Of a DNA stretch of 64,000 nucleotides, positions 22,030 through 43,740 are shown piece after piece. The stretch is from Tyto alba (lineage: Eukaryota > Chordata > Aves > Strigiformes > Tytonidae). The notes below the pieces were generated by a model. The model was not told the DNA's origin, did not search any database, and saw only the letters and a program-made list of their open reading frames with translations. Location of the stretch: assembly GCF_018691265.1 (NCBI RefSeq), contig NW_024881330.1, forward strand, positions 15,375,386 through 15,439,385, given 5' to 3'. Within the stretch, counting starts at the first letter, position 1, and the number at the start of each line of letters is the position of its first letter. A program made the position numbers and the translations under genes.

Positions 22030-25000
22030 CCAGCAGTATTCCCAATGAAACAAGTAGTTATGAAAAATTTGACATGGTAGGCAGTAGAGTGCAGAGTAGC
22101 AATTGATCATAAATTTGATCTGCTAAGCCTACAGTTGGAGACACAAAGGCTTTCCATCTGCCCATGTAGAAATACCAAGGCTGTGTTTTGAAGAGTGCCT
22201 TCAGGCTTTTCTGAAGACAGGATTCACAGAGTACCCTCTAGTAAAAGGCAACGCTTGCCCCCAGATGCCAATAACTTACTACGGCTCTTGGTGACTTCTG
22301 TGTACCATCAACTGTGCTCAGACAAGCTGTCTCTTGGCTGGTTGCCATCCAAGAGGCAGCAAGGGGAGCAGAGCATTCACGTTGCCCTGTGAGCTTTCCT
22401 TTCAAACTGCGTACTCATGCCGAAAGGGATCTGCGTGGGCACAGGGCTCTGCTGACATGTATCAGCCTCTGCAGGGCAACAAATTCTCTTGCTCTGTATA
22501 CATGGAAAGGACTTGGGTTTGTGTTCTAGCATGTGGAAAAAATACAGTGTGTATTGCATTCATTTGTTCCTTCCCTAGTTTTTTAGGACAGACGTGGTCA
22601 TTTTTCCATTTTGGGTGCTCCACTTGACTATTTTCTCACAGAGTTTTTGACACTCATAACTTGGCAGATCTCAGCAGTCTTTTTTTTAAGTTCTGGAAAA
22701 GTGGATATTTTCCTGTAGATTCAGCTTTACTGTTGAACTAGGAGTACAAGAGCACTTAAGTACCTTTGTTTTAAATAATAGTTTGTTTGTAAATGTAATC
22801 TGTGGATCTATGTTATTGTGTCTGCCAGCACCATTAATTGTGTGCTTGTTGCTGTGGAGTCAGGACTGTACAGAACATCCACCCTCCCTCCCCAAAAGAA
22901 AATGATTTCCCGCCACAGAAAGCTCTCAATCCAAGTTAAGTGACCATTGTTGGGGTGCACGGAGAGACACAACATTCATCAACTGTTAGGTGGGATTTTC
23001 AGCAGGTAAAGGAGAATGTAAGTGCTCTGAAACTGGATGAGGAGTTGTATTACTGAGACACATGGATGATATACGAATATTGAGATTGTATGGAAGAATA
23101 TTGGAAGAGGTTCTGTTTCAAAATCTAATGATACTGCTCATACCTAGTGATATTAGGCTGATACTATCAGCTGGCTTGGAGATAGGGTTTGGTGTCTTGA
23201 TGGACTTTGAAAGTCTGGGAATGGTTAGGTGGATTGAATTTGGTAGAGTGAAGAGGTGCTAAGACAGCAGGGATATCGTCAAAGCAGGGGTGTGAGAAAA
23301 TGGTCTGAGTGCAGAGGGTGGGGTGAGCTAGCATTAGCTAATACTGGAGTAATGAGAAGTAAGAGCCTGGACAAGTAGTTTAGCAAAAAACTACTTTGTA
23401 GGTAGAATCTTTTCCAGATGAATGCCATTAAGTCCTGAAAGTGATTTAAAAAGAGTCAGTTAAGAGGGTCAGAGCAGTTGGGTTGTGGTAAAGTTGATTT
23501 GTGATTCTTTTGTAAGAGCTGCTTAGACTCAGTTCTACAGGACGTTAACTGTGGGTGCTGTCAGCCCCCTAGCCCATTTAGTTTTGCATGGTTGATCCTG
23601 AGTTTAGAGCTGCCCTTATCTGGATAAAATTATTGGTGCTGATTTAAGAACAGAATATGTTGTTATTGACCAAACATTGACCTCTTTCCCTGCTCTTAAC
23701 AAATCTTGAAAGGGAGCAGTTATGCTTTGTATTGACATTTTAAAAGAAGCAAGAGCTCTCCCTCTGTTTGCCACAGAGATGAATATATGTATGGTAACAG
23801 GAAATAACAAACCCATGCAAGGAAATATTCTTTCCTTCTTACCCTCTCTGTAGTTGAAAGTTGGACGCAGCACTAGAGGAAAACAGTGGAGCTGGCTACC
23901 TGAAGATGGTTCATGACAGAGAGATTAGCTTTGCCAAGTGACTGAGATACCTCTACCTCTGCTTTTTTTCCTCCTGCCATTCAGTCTGTCTTCTCTCCCT
24001 ACTTGAGGCTCTTGTTGAAGATGTGTCTTCCATAAGGAACAGATTCAGTCCAGGTGTATGGTAAGCCGAGTCTGTGATGGGGGTGGAGGAGAGAGATGAA
24101 CTCTTTCCTTCTCTTCCTATCCCTAGGAAATAAAAAAAAATGTCTTTTCCTCACCCCTCCAATATCAGCAACTTTGGAAAAGTCTTTCCCGAGGCAGCCT
24201 GTGTTTCTTTTAACCAGCCACCTCTTCTTCAGTAAAAAAGGTAATGGGCATGTATGTAATTGCTAGCAGCCTCTCCAATTTTTTCTCTCTTTTGTATCCT
24301 GAAGGAGCCCAACATAAAGCAATGCTGAAACAGCACTAACATTCATTACTCTTGAAAAAAAGATGGGCTAAGAGTCAAGCAGCATATTGCCGTGTGATTT
24401 ATTTCTTTTTTAAGCCATCCAGGTGATGCTTGTGCTACCATGTTATCAGAAATCTGATCACTTGCTCCCTGTAATGCATGGTAAATCAATACTGTAACCC
24501 AGAAGGCTTTCCTTGTCCATTCCTTACCACCCTCCACCCTAATCTGTATTGTTTAGGGGCACTGGGAAGGAAGGAGTTGCAATCCACAGGAAGCTTGCTA
24601 CTGGCAGTATTCTTCCAGGCAGTGTTAAGTCCCACTGTGCATTGTGATTTCTCTCTAGCAAGCACTGGAAGGGGGCTGACAGCCAAAAACTGCCTGTTTC
24701 TGGGTGGTGCTGAAGTGTGTTAGTGTTTCAAAGGTGTACGCGGGGCTCTTATTCAGCATCCTTGCAGAAGACAGCTGGAGGGATTTTTATGGAACACATT
24801 CTATACCAAGTGTCTTGCACTGCTGATTTCTAGTCCTTGCTAGAGCAGGGTGTGCTGGGGGTACTTTTACATGTTGGTTAGGACATTTCTCATTTTTTAT
24901 GAAGGAGGGAATTAGCTTGGTTACTAACAGAACAGTTTTCATCCTCATTGGGCTGTGAAAAAGTCTGTCTCGTTGGATCACATCCATCTCTTCTGTGGTC

Positions 25001-25094
25001 TGGGGGTTAAGCAAAGTAGTCATTAGTAATTATTTGTTTCTTTCAGGTAGGTAAATACAATCTAGAGGAGATAGATAACGATAGGTGGGTATGA

Positions 25095-25113
25095 TCTAGG
25101 AGAGAGAGAGAGA
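25095..25113 (+). repeat. Short GA microsatellite
   Basis: A short (GA)n run followed by a T7 stretch in intron 1. It is a small simple repeat with no implied role. Confidence 0.7.
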
Positions 25114-27732
25114 ATTTTTTTGTGTCTTAAAGCACATTGATGTAAATATAAACCACAAAATCATCTCTCTGAAACCTCCCGTGGGAGCTTAAAAAGCCCC
25201 AAAGACTCCCTTCATCATAACAGCTTGGCGGGTTCTGGATAACTCCCCATAATGGTGATACAGCCAGAGGATGTTAGCTTCACTGCAGATGTAAAAAGGA
25301 TTTTGCATTTTCTCTGACACAGAGGTCCTGCAAGGGAAAAATCAAGCAGCAGCTGTGTTCAAGTTCAGTTCCATCACAGTCTTGTAGCCATGATGAAAGC
25401 AAAATCCAGGAAGAGGTAGGTATGGAGTGCATCTAGAAATAAAGGACTCAAAAGTTAGGAAATGCCTCTGCTAATATTATTAAGGCTTAAGTACTTATGT
25501 TTTGGATTTAATCAGTGGTGTGACTGGGAAAACCAGTAGGAATAAGGGAGTGATTTGAAGACAATCGTCTATTTTTCCCTCCTCAATGGTGAGAGGCAAT
25601 GCTAGAACGATGGGATTTGGTTTTGCATTGCCTTCAGCCAGCCTACAGAACTGGTTTGAACCAAGGGAGAAAGACTTGCAAGAACTGCAGCTAGATTTTT
25701 AGGGAAAAGCAACTTAGAGCTGGTTTGGGAAATGCAGTTTTAGCTCTCTAGGTATCAGGTAGAAATTGAAGATGCCTGCCCTACTAAAATGAGTCAGAAA
25801 GATGACAGATGAGAACAACAGCCACACAGACTGCTGCAGACTCCTTTTCCTAATGGGATTTTTTACCTATTAAAATCAAACATGTCTTGTTTTTGAGAAA
25901 CTGGTGCCTGAAGGGGAAACCCAGGAGTTCCCCAAAACTTCAGAGGGTTTTCAGTGCTTTTAAAGCAAAACTACAACTTTTTATGCAAGGCCTAAGCAGA
26001 TGGATGATCCCTTTTGAGAAAGGGATTTTTAGCTGGAAATCCTTCTCCTGGGGTGGCCAGTAGAAATCCTGGCTCACCTTCAGCAGCTCTGCATCATTTA
26101 CCTCTTCTGTTGCCTTCTCCAGAAGGACGTCTCTGCAGGGCTCAGCTCTGGACATGCTGTAGTGTAGTGATGCTGCCTCCTCTTTCTCTTGTGCTGTCTG
26201 CTGAAGAATTGACTATTTGGAGAGGGATCTCTGTCTCTTTTACATACTTGTAAAAGAAGTCCAGGACTAATCCCCTACAGCTACTCACAGTGAGACTGAA
26301 GTTTAGTTCCTTTCCTGTTCTTAGTTTCATTTACTGTGGGCTAGTGACATATTTTTCTATTCTTCTGTACAAAATGGCTGCAATTTGTAATAAAGCATGT
26401 TGCAATTCTTTACTGATTTCCATCACTCACTGTTGTTAACGAATTATCCTTCATAATGTTCCTTTGACTTGAAAACGAGGTGTTTCCATCCCTAGCTGGC
26501 AGATGTAGATATTGTAGTGCTTGGACAGATTACTTATCTTTTACTAATATTTGGATGTTTTTAAAAATCTCAAGGAGAAAAGGCCAACTTTTTGGCCTCT
26601 GCTTTAATTCTGCACCAAGGAAATGATGTAATTTAGGCCCAAAGTTTTCAATTAAGACTCTGGGATTCAAGGTGAATAGATTTTCAAGAGGTGCTGTAGT
26701 TGAAGGACCCTTTGCCTTCTCTGGCAGATGGAGCATGTTTCACCTGAGAGGCTTTCAAGGGCTGGTCCATAGCTGGTAGAAACTGGCAGTTCTGATTCCT
26801 TCCCCTGCTTCCCACCCTTTGCTTCTACACCAAGCAAGAGTAAAAGGGCAGCTTTTATTTTAGTTTTACATTGTGTTTTGGGTTTCTATTCAGATCTGTC
26901 AAACATTGCACCACAGTATCTGAGCAAAGTTCTTTTGCATACAGGGGAAGTTGGGACCATTAATTATGAGTAGCACTAAATGTAACCCATTTACCCAGGA
27001 ACACGAGTGCAAAAGTTTGATGGTCGCATGAAGGGAAAGTTGCCTCAGGGTGCACACACTTCAAAATTATTACACGTGCCAAGAAGGTTGTTAAGACTGC
27101 TCTCTGAGTGCTGGAACTGTGAAATTTTGGACAGAAAATGATTAAACTGCTGCCATCGTTCTAAATGTGAATTTCTGTGGTATGATTTGCATTTGTTTTA
27201 TTTTCCTCTGGCTGCTTTCCTTATTCTGCTGTCATTAGTCCGCACCTCATTATATGCTCCTAGAGAGTACATCCCTCTCGCTTGTTAGGATGGTGTAGGT
27301 GATCATTTGCAGTGGTACAAAGCGCTGAAGGAGAGATAATCAGCTGGGTAAGTCATTACTCTGTGCAGAGACTGACTTGCTGTGCACAGCTTACCCCACA
27401 TTGTTTAGGACCTAGAATGTTGTAGGAATTGAAAAGATAATAGAAAAACTTTAACTTGCTTGCCTAGAAAAGAAAAAAAAGATACGGCTGAATGATGAAT
27501 ACATGGGGTATATTGTCCCACCCCAGTAAAAGGTATAAGTTGAGGGTCTTGGACACTAGTGAATCCAGCAGAGCATCATTTAGCACAGTAGCCTGCACTA
27601 AATAGCCTTATACAGTGCTGCATTGCTTCTCGCTTTATTTCTCAAATATCTCTCCCTGAATCCATGTCAAGGTACAGACAGTTCTTTTGCCATGATCTGA
27701 CATGGCTCTGGTTACAATGTGGCATTTCTTAG

Positions 27733-36403
<8,671 letters not shown>

Positions 36404-36520
36404 TCAGCCGCAGATTACTGTGTAGCTGATGTGCCACTGCAGGGAGCAGTGAAACAACTCCCAAATGTTAAAGCAGACATTTTGTACGATGCTGTGTATT
36501 ATCAGTGGGGCAAGCAGAAG
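36404..36520 (+). CDS. SAMD12: Candidate SAMD12 cassette exon (39 codons, phase 0-0)
   Basis: An acceptor with a clear pyrimidine tract ('gtttctattttatctgtattccacag') precedes this 117-base segment, and a strong donor (CAGAAG|GTAAGG) ends it. Its length is a multiple of three. The only frame without stops begins exactly at the acceptor, which is the phase exon 2 leaves and exon 3 needs; the other two frames stop within about 25 bases. It would add 39 residues, beginning SAADYCVADVPLQG and ending DAVYYQWGKQK, between the disordered tail and the SAM domain. I recognise no domain in it, and human SAMD12 as I recall it has nothing between these exons. It could be an alternatively spliced lineage-specific exon, an unused pseudo-exon, or chance. 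Transcription is not shown by sequence. Confidence 0.5.
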
Positions 36521-39500
36521 GTAAGGAGAATGTTGTGTCTAATGACAGACAATTCTTCCCTTTCCCTCTTTAATTTTTTTGACCAAGTGATTTGTAAGTA
36601 GCTTGGGGTTTCCTTGGCTGTGATGCCATTAAGTGAAACTTTGATATAGTGATTCAGCCTGGGGATGTCTTTAAGTGCATCTGACCTACTTCAGTACTTT
36701 TGTGCTTCTAGTTATGTTGATGGGGTGCTTTTATGTTGTCATTAACCACTCTGGGCATCTGCAGGGCTAGTTCAAAACTAAGAATGATATCCAAGTATGA
36801 CAGACTCTTAAACTAAAACAAGTGTTGTAAGTTTGTAATAGGAGAGTAAAGGGAGGGAGGAAGCAGCACAAGAGTATGTTTCTTTGAATTTGGGAGGTGT
36901 CAATATTAATGTGCAGCTGAGGCCTTTGGTACTTGGGAAAGACAAATGCTGTTGGTGATAGTGGCATCAAACATCACAAGTAATTTCCTTTTAAGAGATT
37001 AGGGAACGTGAATCCAATTCCTTCAACAAATCCACAGTTTAAGAAGAGAAAAGAGATTACCTTCTGGTTTTAGGCTATTTACTTATTTTAGCTGTTGAAC
37101 TGTCTCACGTTTTGTTCATGCAATCTTGTGATGTTTTCCCGTTTTCTAAGTATACCAGCTGCCGTCTTCGATCTGCCAGCCCTGTGAGACCCTACAGACT
37201 GACACACAGCCATCTTCTGCCCACCAGTTCAGTCTGCATTTCACCTGCCAAACTGATCTTGTTACCCCTCGAGCCTGTATCTTTTCATCTACCCTCCCTG
37301 TTCACTGGAGTCAAGGAGTTAGCTATGACCAGTTAAGACTGATGTAGTACTCAATCTTGCTTCACAAACTGTTGCCTGAAACGGGAAATGCTGATTCTGG
37401 TCCCTGTGGTGCAGTGCTGCTAAAGCCCACCTATGCCTGATTCCAAGTGAATAACCAGCAGAATCTGCTTAGGGCTTCCTACCGGTCTGGCTGCAAGTGT
37501 GTGGTGGGAGAAGCTCAACATGGGTTTCAGAAGGCAGCAGCCATGACCATCTTATGTCCCACTGCAGCTCACAGATGTGACCCTTCTTGCAACCTCAGGA
37601 GCTGCAACAGTAGAAGCAGCTAAAGCGTGCAGCCTGGGCTGTTGGGGAGAGGGAGCAAGGCTACCATTTTGGGTTATAGGAAGCTGTTAAATTGGGCATT
37701 TCTTACAACATAAACATTGCATTTCCTGCCTACCTGGAGGTTGCCACACAACTTCTAACAGTTATTGACATTATTTGGAGCATCAGTTCTTCTACCTCCC
37801 TTACCCTCCTAGTTCTCACCCAGAGATCGTAGTTATTACTGGTAGGGGCTGTTCTCAGAAAGGTGTACTTGGTAGAATGAATATTTCTAATTTTATCAAT
37901 GTCTAGGAATGAATATTGTGATGATGCATTAAGCTGCACTTCTAGGGTTAAATGTGTCCTTGACATGCATATGTAAAAACAGAAAACCTTCAGCTCTGAA
38001 CAAGGTAGAGTTACTGCATACCTTGAGGCCTTTTTTCTATCCTCAACATAGAGAATCTTATAAGTGGGTATTATGTTCTGCTGTTTTACTTTTTTCTCTA
38101 ATATCTATAAGTGCATCCATCAACTACTGATGACTTTACTGACCTAGACACCCTCTACTTTTTTTGCCTTTTTTTCCTTGCTTTAAACAAAACCATAACA
38201 ATTCAGTCTGTATCTAATGGGTTTAGAACTGCTATTAATTCATCTTTCATTCAAGGCTGATTGCTTTCAATCTTAGCAGTACACTTTAGATTGCAAAGGA
38301 TTTTGTGAATGTGTTTTCATTATGAAAAGGTAGATGTGACTTAACTTCAGCATACCTATGCTGATAATAGTATTTTATCTAAATAAAGCTTGTGTATAGG
38401 TTCGAAGATGTATTTTCAAATAGTCAATATCCTTGCTGATTAAATAGTCTTTATCTCCAGAAAAAGCTTTTTCTATCACAGTCGTATGCTCTCCTTCAGA
38501 TACAAGGCCCTCTCAAACTTTCTGCTCCTCTGGTGACTCAGAATTTTTGCCTTTTTTCAGGTTTGTCCTAAAGAACAAATAGCTTAATTGTCAACATTTC
38601 AGCATGGTGATTTATGAAGTTGATGAGGAAAACTGAGTGTGTTATTCCATTTACTAAGCTTTCCTGAAACCTTTATTGTGGACTGTAGAATAAGAATCTG
38701 AAGTGCTCGTTAAGGTCCATGCTTATTAAACTGTCACTACTGTTTTCTTTTTCTGTAGGGAAGGCTACTTTATGCCTTGCAAACTATAGTTAATTGTCCA
38801 TTAACTGGTAGCGGATTATTTCGGAAAAGTTTTTTTGCCTGAATAATAATCAGCTTTGTTTTCCATAGCTGTTGTTTCATGTTCCCTTACTCTCTGTTGA
38901 AATAATTTAGTATTGGAAGGGTTTCATTTTTAAACAGTATTTTTGAAGGGGAGGAAAAAAATAAGGAACAGTGCCAAATGAAATGCTTAGATCAGCTAAG
39001 TGTTCATCATGTTGATTAAACTCTCAAATTCAGATGAAATTCAGTTAGTTGTATGTGTCCATTAGTACGTATTGTCCCTTCTACCCTCTTCTGGGAGGAA
39101 AAGTATAATACCTTTCCTTTTTTTTTCCTGTTGACTTTTTCTCCCCTGCCCTGGTTTCCAGGTTTTAAAGGACACAAAAATGCTGATAAAAGCTCCAAAG
39201 AAGAATAATTGGAAAAGAAGTTGTCTTAGCTTTTGATTCGAAAAGAATATTGTAGAATGTAGTCAGGTTATGTGAATAGGCCTGACATTTGGTGGGGAAA
39301 AAAAACACCAGTGTGTCCTATTGTTGTGCTCTTAAATATTTTATGCAAATTACAAGTGATTCTAAAAACACAAAATAAACTGAACAGATGAAACTGAACT
39401 TGAAAATTAAATTAGTTGCTCTATACATGGCACAATGATGGCAAATAAAACCGGGTCATTGTTGATGAAATTCTTATTTAACTCTTTTCTGTGTGTTCAT

Positions 39501-41205
39501 CACCATCTTCTTTCCGTACCTCACTTCCATGGTTAAGTTTCTGGTTTGGGTTTGTGTGTTGGGTTTGTTGTGGTCCTGTCCTAACCTGTACCTGCCCTTA
39601 CACCACCCCCCTCCCCCACACACCCCCGCTCCATTTTTTGGGACAAATCTGGTTCCCTTCAGGATTTTACAAAGACTTCTACCAGATTGGAGAGGGGGCA
39701 GGATGGAGTGGAAGTGCAAGTGTGTCCCAGCTGAACTGAGCTGATGATGGAGCACCCCATTTTGTGGTGTATTTCCTGCAGCACATTTCAGTACTCAGCC
39801 CCTACTTTTCCTCATTTTTATTGAGTTAGCTGCTCATTTCTTTGACTTCAGTGAGTTGATCAATTTATCATCCACCTGTATTATCTCAATCTGGCTTTTA
39901 TTAGTGATAGAGTACTCTGTATTAGTTGATCAAGAGCAACCAGTAAGAACTGTCCCCTTTGGCAGTGTTTCCTTGTTAATTCAACTTATTTTAATCACTT
40001 TGCCATGGTGGCAGTAGTTAAGGCGAATATTGCTTTGCTGCTTTTGCTGCTGAAAGAAAAGTCTGTGGAAGTGCAGTCTAAATAGAGCTGAGGGTAGACT
40101 GAATCAGATTATGAGGAGCAACAAGAGATATCAATCAAAAAGAGTAGTAACCCTCATAACCAAATATGTTTTGATTTTACACAACTTCACCAGCTTTACC
40201 AAATGCTTCAGTTTGTCCTAATGTGTAAGAGATGAAAATTGGGTGATTTTACAGTGAAATACAAGATTGTAAACATTTTTTTGCTCAGAGAAATGTAGTA
40301 GCCCTCTGTGTCCAGTGCTATAATTACATGAACAATGGAACGGGGAGCAGTGAAATTACCCATCTTGTAGTGTGGGATATAGTATTAAGCTTAAAGGATC
40401 AAAAGAAAAAGCTGAGGAAAGCATAGGCTGCAGGGGTAGTGGGTGGATGATGGAGGTCAGGCAAAGTAGTAGAATATGTGCAGTAAAAGGGAATTTGACT
40501 TCAGAGGATGAAATATAGTGAAAAGGAAAAATAATTTCTAGGATGAGTGTGAATATCCCACTGTCTTTATAAATCTTAGAATTGAGGAAGAGGTAAAAAC
40601 AAAATTGTTGCTGCTGCATACAAATACACTAGAAGAATAAAACTTCTGTGCTGACACAAGCAAGTAGGGCTATAAAACAAGGTAGAACTTGAAACTTTCT
40701 TATTAGAAAGTTCCCTTCATAATTTTATTAATGGGTATTAATCTGCCACATGTATAAACAGATTGACTACAACCTCTTCTTTAGCAAAGCTTATATCGTT
40801 TGTTTCTCATTTTTAATCCTGTTCTAAATAGATTGACAAGGATTATTGTATAAAAACAGTAAATTGAGTTTCATTCACCTTCAGAATCTTCATGAAATAC
40901 AAAAATATAAGTGATTAGCTTCAGATGTGCTACTCCTGTTTTAATCAATGAAGCAACACAAAGTAAAAAACATGTGAGAATTTCTTTTCTACTTTCACTT
41001 TCAAGATTAATTATCACAAGTCATTCTCATGTTTTTTAGTGAAGGCCTTTAGGATCAGTGAATTTTGACCAATCTGTTAGAAAAGTTATTCTAACTTACT
41101 ATTTTTATTCTCTTCAGACACATATAAATAATCTAGCTCTTACTGTGTTGCAACACAAATCTTACACAGTAAATAACTGTGATAGTTCTAGCAAGTATCA
41201 TATCG

Positions 41206-41296
41206 TATATCATATCATAGAATGGTTTGTGTTAGAAGGGACTTTAAAGATCATCTAGTTCCAACCCCCCTGCCACAGACAGGGACACCTTCAAAC
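41206..41296 (-). mobile_element. CR1 LINE 3' scrap, antisense
   Basis: The words 'atcatagaatggtttgtgtt', 'agaagggactttaaagatca' and 'ctagttccaacccccctgcc' are the reverse complement of the CR1 3' end. The left side carries extra 'atcatat' units, which fits slippage in the terminal octamer repeat. Only the last ~90 bases of the element remain, a severe 5' truncation. The match to the CR1 consensus looks close. Confidence 0.92.
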
Positions 41297-42160
41297 ACAA
41301 TATCTACTTTCAAACAATGTGCCATAGCAGTTCAGTGCATTTCTACTGTGTATTGTGCCTGGGTTTAGAAGCGATCAAGATGTTAAATAGAATTCCTAAA
41401 GGTTATTTCTGATTATACTAGCCGAGAGAATAGCATCAGAACGATTTGTGGATATTGATAATATTTTGAAGAAACCTCCACCTCCATGTAATCTCTTCCA
41501 TGAGAACACAGAAAGATATTTAATCTCATGAAGTAGACCCTGAAGCTTTCAGTAATCACAAGGTGATTGCATCTCCTCTAGGGACAGTTCAAAAGTGTTC
41601 AACTTCAGTGGAAAATCCTTGTTGACTGAGGAGGTTTTGGAAACATGCCTTCATAAACAGCTGGTAATAAAATGTTAATTTATAATTGTAAAATGGTGCT
41701 GTAGCAGCTATGTACAGAGGGGGACCAGCTCCATGTGGGAAGCTTCAATAACAAAGTGAAATGGGAAGATGGGGGGCGCCTGACTCCTAGAACTGTGCTG
41801 CTGTTTCTTGGAGCAAGTGGGCTGTCTCATGAGCTGTGACAAGCACAGCTTAAATGGCATAGAAGAGACAGGGCAGGTGAGAAAGAATATGTGAAAACTA
41901 CTACACATCTCCAAGGGAAAGCTGAATTCCTTGAAAACTAGATTATCTGGAAGCCCCATGCAGTGCCTTGCAAAACTGTCTGCGTCTGTCAAAATGCTGC
42001 CTGTCAGTAGATGGTGCTCTTTATATCAGCTGTCTCCTCATGCTGCCTGAGTTTGACTGTGTTTTCATGTAAAAGGTCTGGTAACATTCCTTAACAGTTC
42101 ATTTCTCTGAATTCTGATGTCTGGGAGATTAGAACACCGAGGCTTTTGAGGGATTGCCAA

Positions 42161-42178
42161 AAAAAAAAAAAAAAAAAG
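42161..42178 (+). repeat. Poly-A tract
   Basis: A run of about 18 adenines in the intron. I recognise no SINE or processed pseudogene immediately upstream of it. Confidence 0.8.
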
Positions 42179-43718
42179 TAGTGTTGACTAGGTTCCTTTG
42201 AAACATCCTCCATCCTTGAAATTTTTCAACAACTTCTTTTGCTTGTGAATGTGTATTGTTTTGAACTTGGACAAATTCAGAAGCTTTCAGCATAAAAACC
42301 TTGAACAAACATTGTGGATTGAGAATATATAGCAGGCTAATTTAGTTTGGCAACGGACCTGTAAGACACTGCAATAATGTGGTCTAAAATAAAACTGTGA
42401 GGCAGATTTGGCAAGTCATTTGCAGTTCTAAAGTTTTCCTTTGCATATCAACTTTGCAGTTTTAACTGCTGTTTCTGGATAGATAGGAATTAGTTTATTT
42501 TTAAATGTAATGCTTCTTAGAAAGGACTTAAATTAATCAATGCAACTGTGAGCTTTACCTGCAGTCATTTATGCATTGGTAGTTGGATGGATATAAAAAG
42601 CTGCATAAAAATGAAGATTTCCTTATTAATATGATTTGAAGTATTATTGGACCTGCCTTCATTTTTTTTTTTTTATTATTCAGAGAATATGCCAGCTCTG
42701 GAGGAAAAAGGTTAAATGTGTTAATTGTGTAAAAACATCACTTGCCAAAGGCTGCTGTTGAGACGAAAGCCCTGATCTGGGAAGCAGACCAGAATGGCAG
42801 GCCTGATGTAGAATTTGAGATGCTTAAAGTTATGTGTGTCTTTATGCAATGGGCTGTGTATAGAACATCAGCTACTCAACCAAGAGTTAAAAGTTTGGCT
42901 TGTGAGATGAATTTGCCTCTGGAGTGAATCTTGAGAACTGCCTGCTGTTCACTGCCTGACACTACCGGTCTTTCTGCAAACAGAAAATGAAGGATTAGTG
43001 TGAATTTTTCATGTAATCTTAAACTGCAAGCAAATGATCCAAGAAAGAGAAGGGAACCGAGTTCCTTTCAGAAATTTAATGAAAATACTTCTAGTTCTTA
43101 TTCAGGGCCAGTTTGTCTTCCCAGCGCATTGATTTAGGTATCCCTTCACAGATCTCTCTCCAGAAAGGAAATATATTGTATGTACTCAACACATTACAGC
43201 AGATTAATACCGTTCCTCACAGTGCTTGATTTACCTTCTCTCAGCCCTTCCTTTGCACTCATCTCCTTACAGCCCAAGTTCCTTATATTGAGGTCAGGTG
43301 GGCATAATATTTTTGTTGAAAATCTCAACTCTATATTTCTAGGGATATCTCACAGCTGCCATCCCCAGGAAGATGTTGCTGGAACATTTTGGGCTGGATT
43401 TACAAATAGTACCTGGAACCAAAGATGCAAATCTTCACTTGACTGGCATTCCTCCCCTGCTTAGCTTCCTCATGGTGCCTGCTGGGATGTTCTTGGCAAA
43501 GTCCCATTTTCCCCATGAGTGACATGAGCTAGGAGGTATGTTCAGAGCATGGCAACAATATTAACCTTTGCCTTCCTTCCCCACCCCCCGCCCTTGAATC
43601 TGGTCTGCTGAGTCCATCTATGTGGGCTTTATAGCTCCAAATCTTCAGGGTTTTGAGCAGAGACAGTGCTGCTGCCACATCCTTCTGTTTCCTTTTAAAA
43701 TATGGACACGATTCTGAC

Positions 43719-43740
43719 CTTTTTTTTTTTTTTTTTTTTT
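43719..43740 (+). repeat. Poly-T tract
   Basis: A run of about 22 thymines. If read on the minus strand it could be the poly-A tail of a retroposed sequence, but the sequence to its right was not recognised. Confidence 0.8.

Noticed and set aside
22195..22627. Overlapping 65-97 codon frames on the + strand
   Set aside because: No domain, no in-phase splice sites and competing frames on the same DNA, so they are chance frames in a locally less AT-rich part of intron 1.
37112..37336. 74-codon + strand frame after the candidate exon, considered as another exon
   Set aside because: No acceptor/donor pair in the required phase and the composition (serine, proline, leucine) is unremarkable.
39474..39755. 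Frames of 82-93 codons on both strands
   Set aside because: They arise from a C/T-rich low-complexity patch (repeated CCCCC and CACCCC words) and show no protein similarity that I recognise.
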